NCBI RefSeq assembly: GCF_040802235.1
Contig: NC_133157.1
Span: 36,422,501 to 36,486,500, forward strand
Length of the DNA stretch: 64,000 bases
From: Manis javanica
Lineage: Eukaryota; Chordata; Mammalia; Pholidota; Manidae
Direction: 5' to 3'
The notes below the pieces were generated by a model. The model saw only the letters and a program-made list of their open reading frames with translations. It did no database searches and had not been told where the DNA came from. The position numbers and the translations under genes were made by a program. How positions within the stretch are numbered: position 1 is the stretch's first letter; each line of letters opens with the position of its first letter. Below, in pieces: positions 34,241-45,929 of the stretch.

Positions 34241-37200
34241 ATGGCAATAAGTACATATCTTTCAATAGTCACCCTAAATGTAAATGGACTGAATGCACCA
34301 ATCAAAAGACACAGAGTAACAGAATAGATAAAAAAGCAAGACCCATCTGTATGCTGCTTACAAGAGACTCACCTCAAACCTGAAGACATGCACAGACTAA
34401 AAGTCAATGGATGGAAAAAGATATTTCATGCAAACAACAGGGAGAGAAAAGCAGGTGTTGCAGTACTAGCATCAGACAAAATAGACTTCAAAACAAAGAA
34501 AGTCACAAGAGATAAAGAAGGACATTACATAATGATAAAGGGGTCAGTCCAGCAAGAGGATAAAACCATTATAAATACATATGCACAAATTCAGGAGCAC
34601 CAACATATGTGAAACAAATACTAACAGAATTAAAGGACGAAATAGAATGCAATGCATTCATTTTAGGAGACTTCAACACACCACTCACTCCAAAGGACAG
34701 ATCCACCAGACAGAAAATAAGTAAGGACACAGAGGCACTGAACAACACACTAAAACACACAGACCTAACAGACATCTATAGAACTCTACACCCAAAAGCA
34801 ACAGGATACACATTCTTCTCAAGTGCACATGGAACATTCTCCAGAATAGACCACATACTAGGCCACAAAAGGAGCCCCAGTCTTAAGAGGAAAGTATATA
34901 GCAATCCAGGCATATTTAAAGAAGGAAGAACAATCCCAAATGAATAGTCTAACATCACAATTACTGAAACTGGAAAAAGAAGAACAAATGAGGCCTAAAG
35001 TCAGCAGACGGAGGGACATATTAAAGATCAGAGAAGAAATAAATAAAATAGAGAAGAATAAAACAATAGAAAAAATCAATGAAACCAAGAGCTGGTTCTT
35101 TGAGAAAATAAACAAAATAGATAAGCCTCTAGCCAGACTTATCAAGAGAAAAAGAGAATCTGCACACATCAACAGAATCAGAAATGAGAAAGGAAAAATC
35201 ACGACACACCCTACAGAAATACAAAGAATTATGAGAGAATACTATGAAAAATTGTATGCTAACAAAATGGAAAAACCAGAAGAAATGGACAACTTCTTAG
35301 AAAATACAAGCTTCCAAGACTGACCAAGGAAGACACAGAAAATCTAAACAGACCAATAACCAACAACGAAATTGAAATGTTAATCAAAAAACTACGCAAG
35401 AGCAAAACTCCCGGGCCAGATGGATTTACCAGAGTTTTATCAGACGTACAGAGACGACATAATACCCATACTCCTTAAAGTTTTCCAAAAAAATAGAAGA
35501 AGAGGGAATACTTCCAGACTCATTCTATGAAGCCAGCATCACCCTAATACCAAAACCAGGCAGAGACCATACCAAAACAGACAATTACAGACCAATATTC
35601 CTGATGAACATAGATGCAAAAATACTCAACAAAATATTAGCAAACTGAATTCGAAAATATATAAAGAGTATTGTACACCATGATCAAGTGGGCTCCATCT
35701 CAGGGATGCAAGGATGGTACAACATTCGAAAATCCATCAACATCTTCCACCACATCAACACAAAGGACAAAAATCACATGATCATCTCCATAGAGGCTGA
35801 AAAAGCATTAGACAAAATTCAACATCTATTCATGATAAAAACTCTCAGCAAAATGGGTATAGAAGGCAAGTACCTCAACATAATAAAGGTCATATATGAA
35901 AAAACCAAAGCCAACATCATACTGAAAAGCGAGAAGCTGAAAGCATTTCCTCTAAGATCAGGAACAAGACAGGGATGCCCACTCTCCCCACTGTTACTCA
36001 ACATAGTACTGGAGGTCCTAGCCACAGCAATTAGACAAAACAAAGAAATACAAGGAATCCAGATTGGTAAAGAAGAAGTTAAACTGTCACTATTTGCAGA
36101 TGACATGATATTGTACCTAAAAAACCCTAAAGACTCCTCTCCAAAACTAATAGAACTGATATCGGAATACAGCAAAGTTGCAGGATACAAAATTAACACA
36201 GAAATCTGTTGCTTTCCTATACACTAACAATGAACTAATAGAAAGAGAAACCAGGAAAACAATTCCACTCACAACTGCATCAAAAAGAATAAAATACCTA
36301 GGAATAAACCTAACGAAAAAAGTGACAAACCTATACCCTGAAAACTACAAGAAACTCTTAAGAGAAATTAAAGAGGACACTAACAAATGGAAACTCATCC
36401 CATGCTCTTGACTAGGAAGAATTAATATTGTCAAAATGGCCATCCTGCCCAAAGAAATCTACAGATTTAATGCAATCCCTATCAAATTACCAACAGCATT
36501 CTTCAATGAACTGGAACAAATAGTTCTAAAATTCATATGGAACCACCAAAGACCCCAAATAGCCAAAGCAATCCTGAGAAGGAAGAATAAAGTGGGAGGG
36601 ATCTCCCTCCCCAACTTCAAGCTCTACTACAAAGCCACAGTAATCAAGACAATTTGGTATTGGCACAAGAACAGAGCCACAGACCAGTGGAACAGAACAG
36701 AGTCTCCAGACATTAACCCAAACATATATGGTCAATTAATATATGATAAAGGAGCCATGGACATACAATGAGGAAATGACAGCCTCTTCAACAGCTGGTG
36801 TTGGCAAAACTGGACAGCTACATGTAAGAGAATGAAACTGGATTATTGTCTAACTCCATACACAAAAGTAAATTTGAAATGGATCAAAGACCTGAAAGTA
36901 AGCCATGAAACCATAAAACTCCTAGAAAAAAACATAGGCAAAAATCTCTTGGACATAAACATGAGTGACCTCTTCATGAACATATCTCCCCTGGCAAGGG
37001 AAACAAAAGCAAAAATGAACAAGTGGGACTACATCAAGCTGAAAAGCTTCTGTAGAGCAAAGGACACCATTAATAGAACAAAAAGGCATCCTGCAGTACA
37101 GGAGAATATATTCATAAATGACAGACCCGATAAAGGGTTGACATCCAAAATACATAAAGAGCTCACACATCTCAACAAACAAAAAGCAAACAATCCAATT

Positions 37201-37790
37201 AAAAAATGGGCAAAGGAGCTGAACAGACAGTTCTCCAAAGAAGAAATTCAGATGGCCAACAGGCACATGAAAAGATGCTCCACATCACTAGTCATCAGAG
37301 AAATGCAAATTAAAACCACAATGAGATACCACCTCACACCAGTAAGGATCGCCACCATCCAAAAGACAAACAACAACAAATGTTGGCGAGGTTGTGGAGA
37401 AAGCAGAACCCTCCTACACTGCTGGTGGGAATCTAAATTAGTTTAACCATTGTGGAAAGCAGTATGGAGGTTCCTCAAAAAGCTCAAAATAGAAATACCA
37501 TTTGACCCAGGTATCCAACTTCTAGGAATTTACCCTAAGAATGCAGCAGCCCAATTTGAAAATGACAGATGCACCACTATGCTTATCACAGTACTATTTA
37601 CTTACATCAGCCACGAAATGGAAGCAACCTAAGTGTCCATCAATAGATGAATGGATAAAGTAGATGTGGTACATATACACAATGGAATATTATTCAGCCA
37701 TAAGAAGAAAACAAATCCTACCATTTGCAACATGGATGGAGCTGCAAAGAAAAACAAGAACCAAATGATTTCACTCATATGTGGAATATA
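34241..37790 (+). pseudogene. L1 ORF2 of L1-I, with deletion and frameshifts
   Basis: Endonuclease motifs are present ('[14 protein letters not shown]', '[17 protein letters not shown]'). About 230 bp is then missing at 34870, joining the endonuclease end to the 'RKVYSNPG' region. The reverse transcriptase core is readable at 35688-36227, including '[12 protein letters not shown]' near 36095. The C-terminal part is open at 36832-37446, with the cysteine motif at its end. Stops near 34326, 35328 and 36411, plus several shifts, make it dead. Confidence 0.85.
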
Positions 37791-38149
37791 AGAACAAAGG
37801 TATAACTGAAGGAACAAAACTGCAGCAGAATCACAGAACCCAAGAATGAACTAACAGTTACCAAAGGGAAAGGGACTGGCGAGGATGTGTGGGAAGGAAG
37901 GGAGAAGTGGGGGGAAGAAGAAAGGGGGCCTTATGATTAGCATGTATAATGTGGAGCGGGGCACGGGGAGGGCTGTGCAACACAGAGAAGACAAGTAGTG
38001 ATTTTACAGCATCTTACTACACTGATGAACAATGACTAATGGGGTATCTTGCAGGGGGACCTTGGTGAAGGGGGGAGACTTGTAAACATAATGTTCCTCA
38101 TGTAATTGTAGATTAATGACACCAAAAAAAAGACAAATAGATCAATGAA

Positions 38150-38605
38150 ACAGTTCACAAATAGATGCACATTTATACGGACAAAATATTTTAATGTACA
38201 AAAGCAACTCAACAGAAAAGGTAATCTGGTAATCTTTTCAACAAAACATCCTGGAACAAATGGATATCGATACTCAAAACAACAAAAAAAGCCTACCTTC
38301 CATATTGCATATCATATACAAAAAAATTACCTCAAAATTGACCACAGATGTTATAAAATCTAAAACTATAAAACCTAAAAAAGAACAGAGGAGAAAATCT
38401 TTCTGAGTTTGGGTTAGGTAACAACTCAGATTTAACACCAAAACCACAAACCATAGAAGAAAAAAGTGGACTTCATCAAAATTGCAGATTTATCCTAAAA
38501 AGACACCATTAGGAAAATAATAACTAACCCAAATGCATGAAATGTGTTTTAAAATATCTGTCTGCTTATAAGCACAGAAAAGAGACTAAAAACAGAATAT
38601 ACAGC
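38150..38605 (+). mobile_element. Old L1M ORF2 fragment
   Basis: 'gtggacttcatcaaaattgc' near 38468 and the segment before it match the C-terminal ORF2 region of old L1 families. It forms the target DNA into which L1-J inserted. Confidence 0.6.
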
Positions 38606-38609
38606 GATT

Positions 38610-38626
38610 AAAAAGGTAAGTTTTAG
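38610..38626 (+). repeat. Target-site duplication, left copy (L1-J block)
   Basis: The 17 bp 'aaaaaggtaagttttag' follows 'tt', giving a TT/AAAAA L1-endonuclease site. The same 17 bp appear at 47386-47402 after the final poly(A). Confidence 0.92.
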
Positions 38627-40251
38627 CCGGCGGAGCCAAGATGGCGGCGTGAGTAGAGCAGTGGAAATCTCCTCCCAAAAACACATAGAGCTATGAAAAT
38701 ATAACAAAGAAAAATCTTCCTAAAATAGAGACCGCAGGACACAGGACAACATCCAGACCACATCCACACCTGCAAGAACCCAGCGCCTTGCAAAGGGGGT
38801 AAGATACAAGCCCCGGCCCGGCGGGACCCGAGCGCCCCTCCCCCCGGCTCCCGGCGGGTGGAGAGAAACCGGAGCGGTTTTTTTTTTTTTTTTGGCGAGC
38901 GCTTTTTGGAAGCCTTAGAGGGACGGGCCCCCGTTGCTGGGGAGGCAGGGTGGCGGGACCGGTGAGGAGGTGCCTGGGAACGGCGCCGGAGGACAAAGAA
39001 TATCCTGCGTTTCTCCCTGCGAGACCTGGGGGCGGGTGCCTGAGACCGGTGCCTGAGGACGGAGGAGGTCGCGCGTTTTTCCCCTTTTTTTTTTTTCTCT
39101 TTTTGGCGAGCGCTTTTTGGAAGCCTTGAAGGGACGGGGACCCCAGTGCTAGGGAGGCACGGTGGCGGGACTGGTGAGCGGGTGGCTGGGACCGGCGCCT
39201 GAGGACAAAGAATATCCCCCGTTTTTCCCTGCGGGACCGGTGGGCGGGTGCCTGAGACCGGCACTTGAGAACAGAGGAAATCGCGCGTTTTTCCCCTTTT
39301 TTTTTTCTCTTTTCTGTGAGTGCTTTTTGGAAGCCTAAAAGGGACAGGGACCCCGGTGCTAGGGAGGCAGGGCGGCGGGACTGGTGAGCGGGTGCCTGGG
39401 ACCGGCACCTGAGGACAAAGAATATCCCGCATTTTTCCCTGTGGGACCGGTGGGTGGGTGCCTGAGACCAGCACCTGAGGACGGAAGAAATCGCGCGTTT
39501 TTCCCCTTTTTTTTCTCTCTTTTTGCCGAGTGCTTTTTGGAAGCCTTGAAGGGACAGGGACCCCGGTGCTAGGGAGGCAGGGCGGCGGGACTGGTGAGCG
39601 GGTGCGTGGGACCAGTGCCTAAGGACAAAGAATATTGAGCGTTCCTTCCCTGCGGGACCGGTGGGTGGGTGCTTTTTGGAAGCCTTGAAAGGACAGGGAC
39701 CCTGGTGCTAGGGAGACAGGGCAGCAGGACCAGTGAGCGGGTGCCTGGGACCGGCACCTGAGGACAAAAAAAAAAAAAAAAAATCGCTTGTTTTTCCCCT
39801 TTTTTTCCTTTTTTTTTCCTCTTTCTTTCTGTTCCCTCTCTCATTGTTGCTGCTGTTGTTTTGGTTTGGAGAGTGCTTTTTGGAAATCTTAAAGGGGCAG
39901 GACAGGTCACTTAGACCAGAAGCAGGGAATCTGGGGATCTCTGGGCACTCTAACCCCCTGGGCAGCAGGGAGCACAGAGGCCCCTTACGGAGATAAATAG
40001 TCTCCTGGCTGCTCCCCCTCCAACGGGGCTCCACCATTTTGGAGGAGCAGCCCCAGCCAGGCCAAGCCCACAGCAACAGCGGAGATAAACCCCAAAGCAA
40101 CTGGGCAGGAAGCAGAAGCCCTGTCTGCGCGCAGCTGCCCAGCACAAGCCACTAGAGGTCGCTATTCTCCCAGGAAAAGGCTACAAACCAACAAGAAGGG
40201 AAGCTCTTCCAGCGGTCACTTGTACCAGCTCTGCAAACTATCTCTATCACC
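38627..40251 (+). promoter_or_regulatory. L1-J 5' UTR / internal promoter
   Basis: This region is GC-rich and CpG-rich with a YY1-type element at its start (about 38635-38645). It is followed by tandem units of about 210 bp, with T-rich and CpG-rich halves, and a unique stretch (about 39900-40251) leading to ORF1. Promoter activity is inferred from the position and from what is known of mammalian L1 5' UTRs. Confidence 0.75.
38890..39890 (+). repeat. Tandem ~210 bp monomers in the L1-J 5' UTR
   Basis: The word 'gctttttgg' starts at 38901, 39112, 39322, 39532, 39671 and 39875, giving spacings of 211, 210, 210, 139 and 204 bp. Each unit contains 'gctttttggaagcc', a 'gggacgggga' box, 'ggcgggactggtgag', 'gaggacaaagaatatc' and an oligo-T/CT tract. 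The 139 bp interval is an internally deleted unit. The arrangement recalls the monomer promoters of mouse L1. Confidence 0.88.
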
Positions 40252-41175
40252 ATGAAAAGGCAAAACTACAGGCAGACAAAGATCACAGAGACAACACCTG
40301 AGAAGGAGACAGACCTAACTAGTCTTCCTGAAAAAGAATTCAAAATAAAAATCATGAACATGCTGACAGAGATGCAGAGAAAAATGCAAGAGCAATGGGA
40401 TGAGATGCAGAGAAAAATGCAAGAGCAGTGGGATGAGATGCAGAGAAAAATGCAAGAGCAGTGGGATGAAGTCCGGAAGGAGATCACAGATGTCAGGAAA
40501 GAGATCACAGAAGTGAAACAATCCCTGGAAGGATTTATAAGCAGAATGGATAAGATGCAAGAGGCCATTGAAGGAATAGAAGCCAGAGAACAGGAACGTA
40601 TAGAAGCTGACATAGAGAGAGATAAAAGGATCTCCAGGAATGAAACAACACTAAGAGAAATATGTGACCAATACAAAAGGAAAAACATTCGTATTATAGG
40701 GATACCAGAAGAGGAAGAAAGAGGAAAAGGGATAGAAAGTGTCTTTGAAGAAATAATTGCTGAAAACTTCCCCAAACTGGGGGAGGAAATAATCGAACAG
40801 ACCATGGAATTATACAGAACCCCCAACAGAAAGGATCCAAGGAGGACAACACCAAGACACATAATAATTAAAATGGCAAGGATCAAGGACAAGGAAAGAG
40901 TTTTAAAGGCAGCTAGAGAGAAAAAGGTCACCTATAAAGGAAAACCAATCAGGCTAACATCAGACTTCTCAACAGAAACCCTACAGGCCAGAAGAGAATG
41001 GCATGATATACTTAATGCAATGAAACAGAAGGGCCTTGAACCAAGGATACTGTATCCAGCACGACTATCATTTAAATATGATGGTGGGATCAAACAATTC
41101 CCAGACAAGCAAAAGCTGAGGGAATTTGCTTCCCACAAACCACCTCTACAGGGCATCCTACAGGGACTGCTCTAG
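40252..41175 (+). CDS. L1 ORF1p, intact (307 aa)
   Basis: This is the RNA-binding, trimer-forming protein that packages L1 RNA in the cytoplasm and is needed in cis for retrotransposition (family knowledge). The ATG sits in an 'accatga' context after a GC-rich leader. Residues about 35-140 are a charged coiled coil that contains three exact-phase 11-residue repeats (MQRKMQEQWDE, residues 41-73). An RNA-recognition-like domain starts near residue 145 ('NIRIIGIPEEEE') and includes 'TTPRHIIIKMARIKDKERVL'. The C-terminal domain includes 'ARREWHDILNAMKQKGLEPR' and ends 'PPLQGILQGLL'. The length is usual for a mammalian ORF1p slightly extended by the repeats. No stops or frameshifts are seen. ORF2 follows after a 195 bp spacer. 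Confidence 0.93.
   Translation: MKRQNYRQTKITETTPEKETDLTSLPEKEFKIKIMNMLTEMQRKMQEQWDEMQRKMQEQWDEMQRKMQEQWDEVRKEITDVRKEITEVKQSLEGFISRMDKMQEAIEGIEAREQERIEADIERDKRISRNETTLREICDQYKRKNIRIIGIPEEEERGKGIESVFEEIIAENFPKLGEEIIEQTMELYRTPNRKDPRRTTPRHIIIKMARIKDKERVLKAAREKKVTYKGKPIRLTSDFSTETLQARREWHDILNAMKQKGLEPRILYPARLSFKYDGGIKQFPDKQKLREFASHKPPLQGILQGLL
40372..40470 (+). repeat. 33-bp x3 tandem repeat within ORF1
   Basis: Units begin at 40372, 40405 and 40438. Each starts with 'atgcagagaaaaatgcaaga' and encodes an 11-residue unit that keeps coiled-coil phase. The corresponding part of L1-I has no such array. Confidence 0.92.
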
Positions 41176-41370
41176 ATGGGAGCACCCCTAAAAAGAGCAC
41201 AGAACAAAACACACAACATATGAAGAATGGAGGAGGAGGAATAAGAAGGGAGAGAAGAAAAGACTCTCCAGACAGTGTATATAACAGCTCAATAAGCGAG
41301 CTAAGTTAGGCAGTAAGATACTAAAGAAGCTAACCTTGAACCTTTGGTAACCACGAATCTAAAGCCTGCA

Positions 41371-44300
41371 ATGGCAATAAGTACATATCTTTCAATAGTC
41401 ACCCTAAATGTAAATGGACTTAATGCACCAATCAAAAGACATAGAGTAATAGAATGGATAAAAAAGCAAGACCCATCTATATGCTGCTTACAAGAAACTC
41501 ACCTTAAACCCAAAGATAAGCATAGACTAAAAGTCAAGGGATGGAAAAACATATTTCAGGCAAACAACAGTGAGAAGAAAGCAGGGGTTGCAGTACTAAT
41601 ATCAGACAAAATAGACTTCAAAACAAAGAAAGTAACAAGAGATAAAGAAGGCCACTACATAATGATAAAGGGCTTAGTCCAACAAGAGGATATAACCATT
41701 CTAAATATATATGCACCCAATACAGGAGCACCAGCATATGTGAAGCAAATACTAACAGAACTAAAGAGGGAAATAGACTGCAATGCATTCATTGTAGGAG
41801 ACTTCAACACACCACTCACCCCAAAGGATAGATCCACCGGGCAGAAAATAAGTAAAGACACACAGGCACTGAACAACACACTAGAACAGATGGACCTAAT
41901 AGACATCTATAGAACTTTACATCCAAAAGCAACAGGATATACATTCTTCTCAAGTGCACATGGAACATTCTCCAGAATAGACCACATACTAGCTCACAAA
42001 AAGAGCCTCAGTAAATTCCACAATATTGAAATTCTACCAACCAATTTTTCAGACCACAAAGGTATGAAAGTAGAAATAAATTCTACAAAGAAAACAAAAA
42101 GGCTCACAAACACATGGAGGCTTAACAACATGCTACTAAATAATCAATGGATCAATGAACAAATCAAAATAGAGATCAAGGAATATATAGAAACAAATGA
42201 CAACAACAACACTAAGCCCCAACTTCTGTGGGATGCAGCGAAAGCAGTCTTAAGAGGAAAGTATATAGCAATCCAGGCACACTTGAAGAAGGAAGAACAA
42301 TCCCAAATGAATAGTCTAACATCACAATTACTAAAACTGGAAAAAGAAGAACAAATGAGGCCTAAAGTCAGCAGAAGGAGGGACATAATAAAGATCAGAG
42401 AAGAAATAAACAAAATTGAGAAGAATAAAACAATAGCAAAAATCAACGAAACCAAGAGCTGGTTCTTTGAGAAAATAAACAAAATAGATAAGCCTCTAGC
42501 CCAACTTATTAAGAGAAAAAGAGAGTCAACACAAATCAACATAATCAGAAATGAGAATGGAAAAATCACGACAGACTCCACAGAAATACAAAGAATTATT
42601 AAAGACTACTATGAAAACCTATATGCCAACAAGCTGGAAAACCTAGAAGAAATGGACAACTTCCTAGAAAAATACAACCTTCCAAGACTGACCAAGGAAG
42701 AAACACAAAAGTTAAACAAACCAATTACAAGCAAAGAAATTGAAACAGTAATCAAAAAACTACCCAAGAACAAAACCCCGGGGCCGGACGGATTTACCTC
42801 GGAATTTTATCAGACACACAGAGAAGACATAATACCCATTCTCCTTAAAGTGTTCCACAAAATAGAAGAAGAGGGAATACTCCCAAACTCATTCTATGAA
42901 GCCAACATCACCCTAATACCAAAACCAGGAAAAGACCCCACCAAAAAAGAAAATTACAGACCAATATCCCTGATGAATGTAGATGCAAAAATACTCAATA
43001 AAATATTAGCAAACAGAATTCAACAGTATATCAAAAGGATCATACACCATGACCAAGTGGGGTTCATCCCAGGGATGCAAGGATGGTACAACATTCGAAA
43101 ATCCATCAACATCATCCACCACATCAACAAAAAGAAAGACAAAAACCACATGATCATCTCCATAGATGCTGAAAAAGCATTTGACAAAATTCAACATCCA
43201 TTCATGATAAAAACTCTCAGCAAAATGGGAATAGAGGGCAAGTACCTCAACATAATAAAGGCCATATATGATAAACCCACAGCCAGCATTATACTGAACA
43301 GCGAGAAGCTGAAAGCATTTCCACTGAGATCGGGAACCAGACAGGGATGCCCACTCTCCCCACTGTTATTTAACATAGTACTGGAGGTCCTAGCCACGGC
43401 AATCAGACAAAACAAAGAAATACAAGGAATCCAGATTGGTAAAGAAGAAGTTAAACTGTCACTATTTGCAGATGATATGATACTGTACATAAAAAACCCT
43501 AAAGACTCCACTCCAAAACTACTAGAACTGATATCGGAATACAGCAAAGTTGCAGGATACAAAATCAACACACAGAAATCTGTAGCTTTCCTATACACTA
43601 ACAACGAATCAATAGAAAGAGAAATCAGGAAAACAATTCCATTCACCATTGCATCAAAAAGAATAAAATACCTAGGAATAAACCTAACCAAGGAAGTGAA
43701 AGACTTATACTCTGAAAACTACAAGTCACTCTTAAGAGAAATTAAAGGGGACACTAATAAATGGAAACTCATCCCATGCTCATGGCTAGGAAGAATTAAT
43801 ATCGTCAAAATGGCCATCCTGCCGAAAGCAATATACAAATTTGATGCAATCCCTCTCAAATTACCAGCAACATTCTTCAATGAATTGGAACAAATAATTC
43901 AAAAATTCATATGGAAACACCAAAGACCCCGAATAGCCAAAGCAATCCTGAAAAAGAAGAATAAAGTAGGGGGGATCTCACTCCCCAACTTCAAGCTCTA
44001 CTACAAAGCCATAGTAATCAAGACAATTTGGTACTGGCACAAGAACAGAGCCACAGACCAGTGGAACAGATTAGAGACCCCAGAAATTAACCCAAACATA
44101 TATGGTCAATTAATATTTGATAAAGGAGCCATGGACATACAATGGCAAAATGACAGTCTCTTCAACAGATGGTGCTGGCAAAACTGGACAGCTACATGTA
44201 GGAGAATGAAACTGGACCATTGTCTAACCCCATATACAAAGGTAAACTCAAAATGGATCAAAGACCTGAATGTAAGTCACGAAACCATTAAACTCTTGGA

Positions 44301-45186
44301 AAAAAACATAGGCAAAAACCTCTTAGACATAAACATGAGTGATCTCTTCTTGAACATATCTCCCCGGGCAAGGAAAACAACAGCAAAAATGAGCAAGTGG
44401 GACTACATTAAGCTGAAAAGCTTCTGTACAGCGAAAGACACCATCAATAGAACAAAAAGGAACCCTACAGTATGGGAGAATATATTTGAAAATGACAGAT
44501 CTGATAAAGGCTTGACGTCCAGAATATATAAAGAGCTCACACGCCTCAACAAACAAAAAACAAATAACCCAATTAAAAAATGGGCAGAGGAACTGAACAG
44601 ACAGTTCTCCAAAAAAGAAATACAGATGGCCAAGAGACACATGAAAAGATGCTCCACATCGCTAATTATCAGAGAAATGCAAATTAAAACTACAATGAGG
44701 TATCACCTCACACCAGTAAGGATAGCTGCCATCCAAAAGACAAACAACAACAAATGTTGGCGAGGCTGTGGAGAAAGGGGAACCCTCCTACACTGCTGGT
44801 GGGAATGTAAATTAGTTCAACCATTGTGGAAAGCAGTATGGAGGTGCATCAAAATGCTCAAAACAGACCTACCATTTGACCCAGGAATTCCACTCCTAGG
44901 AATTTACCCTAAGAACGCAGCAATCAAGTTTGAGAAAGACAGATGCACTCCTATGTTTATCGCAGCACTATTTACAATAGCCAAGAATTGGAAGCAACCT
45001 AAATGTCCATCGGTAGATGAATGGATAAAGAAGATGTGGTACATATACACAATGGAATACTACTCAGCCATAAGAAGTGGAAAAATCCAACCATTTGCAG
45101 CAACATGGATGGAGCTGGAGAGTATTATGCTCAGTGAAATAAGCCAAGCGGAGAAAGAGAAATACCAAATGATTTCACTCATCTGA
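41371..45186 (+). CDS. L1 ORF2p, intact endonuclease/reverse transcriptase (1271 aa)
   Basis: This is the enzyme of target-primed reverse transcription: it nicks target DNA at TT/AAAA-like sites and copies L1 RNA. The first ATG in frame is at 41371 ('atggcaataagtacatatct'). The frame is open upstream to 41344, but only from non-ATG codons. The apurinic-type endonuclease covers residues about 1-235: 'LNVNGLNAP', 'CCLQETHLK', 'GDFNTPL', 'RIDHIL' and 'FSDHKG'. The reverse transcriptase covers about 440-770, with 'NKTPGPDGF', '[15 protein letters not shown]', '[18 protein letters not shown]' and the catalytic 'FADD' at 43465-43476. A C-terminal cysteine motif '[18 protein letters not shown]' lies near 44755-44810. 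The length and all motifs match mammalian ORF2p, with no internal stop. The spacer to ORF1 is 195 bp, consistent with reinitiation or another unconventional start. Confidence 0.94.
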   Translation: MAISTYLSIVTLNVNGLNAPIKRHRVIEWIKKQDPSICCLQETHLKPKDKHRLKVKGWKNIFQANNSEKKAGVAVLISDKIDFKTKKVTRDKEGHYIMIKGLVQQEDITILNIYAPNTGAPAYVKQILTELKREIDCNAFIVGDFNTPLTPKDRSTGQKISKDTQALNNTLEQMDLIDIYRTLHPKATGYTFFSSAHGTFSRIDHILAHKKSLSKFHNIEILPTNFSDHKGMKVEINSTKKTKRLTNTWRLNNMLLNNQWINEQIKIEIKEYIETNDNNNTKPQLLWDAAKAVLRGKYIAIQAHLKKEEQSQMNSLTSQLLKLEKEEQMRPKVSRRRDIIKIREEINKIEKNKTIAKINETKSWFFEKINKIDKPLAQLIKRKRESTQINIIRNENGKITTDSTEIQRIIKDYYENLYANKLENLEEMDNFLEKYNLPRLTKEETQKLNKPITSKEIETVIKKLPKNKTPGPDGFTSEFYQTHREDIIPILLKVFHKIEEEGILPNSFYEANITLIPKPGKDPTKKENYRPISLMNVDAKILNKILANRIQQYIKRIIHHDQVGFIPGMQGWYNIRKSINIIHHINKKKDKNHMIISIDAEKAFDKIQHPFMIKTLSKMGIEGKYLNIIKAIYDKPTASIILNSEKLKAFPLRSGTRQGCPLSPLLFNIVLEVLATAIRQNKEIQGIQIGKEEVKLSLFADDMILYIKNPKDSTPKLLELISEYSKVAGYKINTQKSVAFLYTNNESIEREIRKTIPFTIASKRIKYLGINLTKEVKDLYSENYKSLLREIKGDTNKWKLIPCSWLGRINIVKMAILPKAIYKFDAIPLKLPATFFNELEQIIQKFIWKHQRPRIAKAILKKKNKVGGISLPNFKLYYKAIVIKTIWYWHKNRATDQWNRLETPEINPNIYGQLIFDKGAMDIQWQNDSLFNRWCWQNWTATCRRMKLDHCLTPYTKVNSKWIKDLNVSHETIKLLEKNIGKNLLDINMSDLFLNISPRARKTTAKMSKWDYIKLKSFCTAKDTINRTKRNPTVWENIFENDRSDKGLTSRIYKELTRLNKQKTNNPIKKWAEELNRQFSKKEIQMAKRHMKRCSTSLIIREMQIKTTMRYHLTPVRIAAIQKTNNNKCWRGCGERGTLLHCWWECKLVQPLWKAVWRCIKMLKTDLPFDPGIPLLGIYPKNAAIKFEKDRCTPMFIAALFTIAKNWKQPKCPSVDEWIKKMWYIYTMEYYSAIRSGKIQPFAATWMELESIMLSEISQAEKEKYQMISLI

Positions 45187-45530
45187 GGAGTATAGGAACA
45201 AAGGAAAAACTGAAGGAACAAAACAGCAGCAGAATTACAGAACCCAAAAATGGACTAACAGGTACCAAAGGGAAAGGAACTGGGGAGGATGGGTGGGCAG
45301 GGAGGGATAAGGGGGGGGAAGAAGAAGGGGGGTTTTAAGATTAGCATGCATGGGGGGGAGGGAGAAAGGGGAGGGTGGGCTGCACAACACAGAGAGGACA
45401 AGTAGTGACTCTACCACATTTTGCTAAGCTGATGGACAGTAACCGTAATGTGGTTGTTAGGGGGGACCTGATATAGGGGAGAGCATAGTAAACATAGTAT
45501 TCTTCAGGTAAGTGTAGATTAAAAATTTAA
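45187..45530 (+). other. L1-J 3' UTR with G-rich tract
   Basis: It follows the ORF2 stop. Several runs of three to eight G at 45281-45380 fit a G-quadruplex-forming tract, a recurrent feature of mammalian L1 3' UTRs. The end is A-rich. Confidence 0.75.
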
Positions 45531-45929
45531 AAAAAAAAAGAAAGAAAGAAAGAAAAGGGGGATTACTCCTTAACAGGATAAAACTATTGGTAAATCAAAG
45601 ATCAACGCATGCTTTAAATATCCTTAATGTTGATCACTTAAAGGGTGTCAGATGATCAGCTATGGAGGTACTCTTTTCTGATAATATTCCTTTCTCTTAA
45701 TTAAAAAAAAAAAAAAAAAAAGCAGTTACTGTGTGCTGACCTCCAATGAGTTCTGCACAGTGGTATAGAGGGCATGTCAAAGTGTGGGCAAAGGGTCTGT
45801 TTGTTTCTACGCAGAAGATCAAGGCCTAGCTTGGATACCCAGAAATGAACTAAGATACGATATGAGGAGGAGCTTCCGGCATCAGCACTCTCTGGAGGAC
45901 TCGTGCCGGGAGATGATCATCAAAAAGCC

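Larger units (their letters stand above)
32262..38118 (+). mobile_element. L1-I: near full-length, decayed LINE-1
   Basis: The 5' end carries 'agagccaagatggcagcgtg', the YY1-type start shared with L1-J. It is followed by an 0.8 kb 5' UTR, ORF1 (33086-33927, broken), a spacer, ORF2 (34241-37790, broken) and a 3' UTR ending in a short A-rich tail. L1-I carries only one copy of the 'gtgctttttgaaagtcttaa' segment that is tandemly amplified in L1-J, which makes it a useful comparison. About 230 bp of ORF2 is deleted near 34870. No clean target-site duplication is evident. Confidence 0.88.
38627..45556 (+). mobile_element. L1-J: full-length LINE-1 with two intact ORFs
   Basis: This element has a 5' UTR of 1.6 kb (38627-40251), open ORF1 and ORF2, and a G-rich 3' UTR. 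An A-rich end at about 45520-45556 grades into (GAAA)n. The 5' end carries 'gccaagatggcggcgtgag', a YY1-type motif that in human L1 positions transcription start (family knowledge). All motifs needed for retrotransposition that can be judged by eye are present. Of the L1s in the window, only this one has both frames uninterrupted, so it should be among the youngest. The duplicated target lies not at 45556 but at 47386, after another 1.8 kb. Confidence 0.93.

Noticed and set aside
39569-40147. Several antisense frames in the distal 5' UTR of L1-J
   Set aside because: They are short, overlap one another and follow the GC-rich repeats. Only the longer frame at 38623-39474 was kept, as a low-confidence observation.
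41344-41370. Possible ORF2 start upstream of the ATG
   Set aside because: The upstream in-frame start is a TTG. The first ATG at 41371 precedes the conserved endonuclease N terminus at the usual distance.
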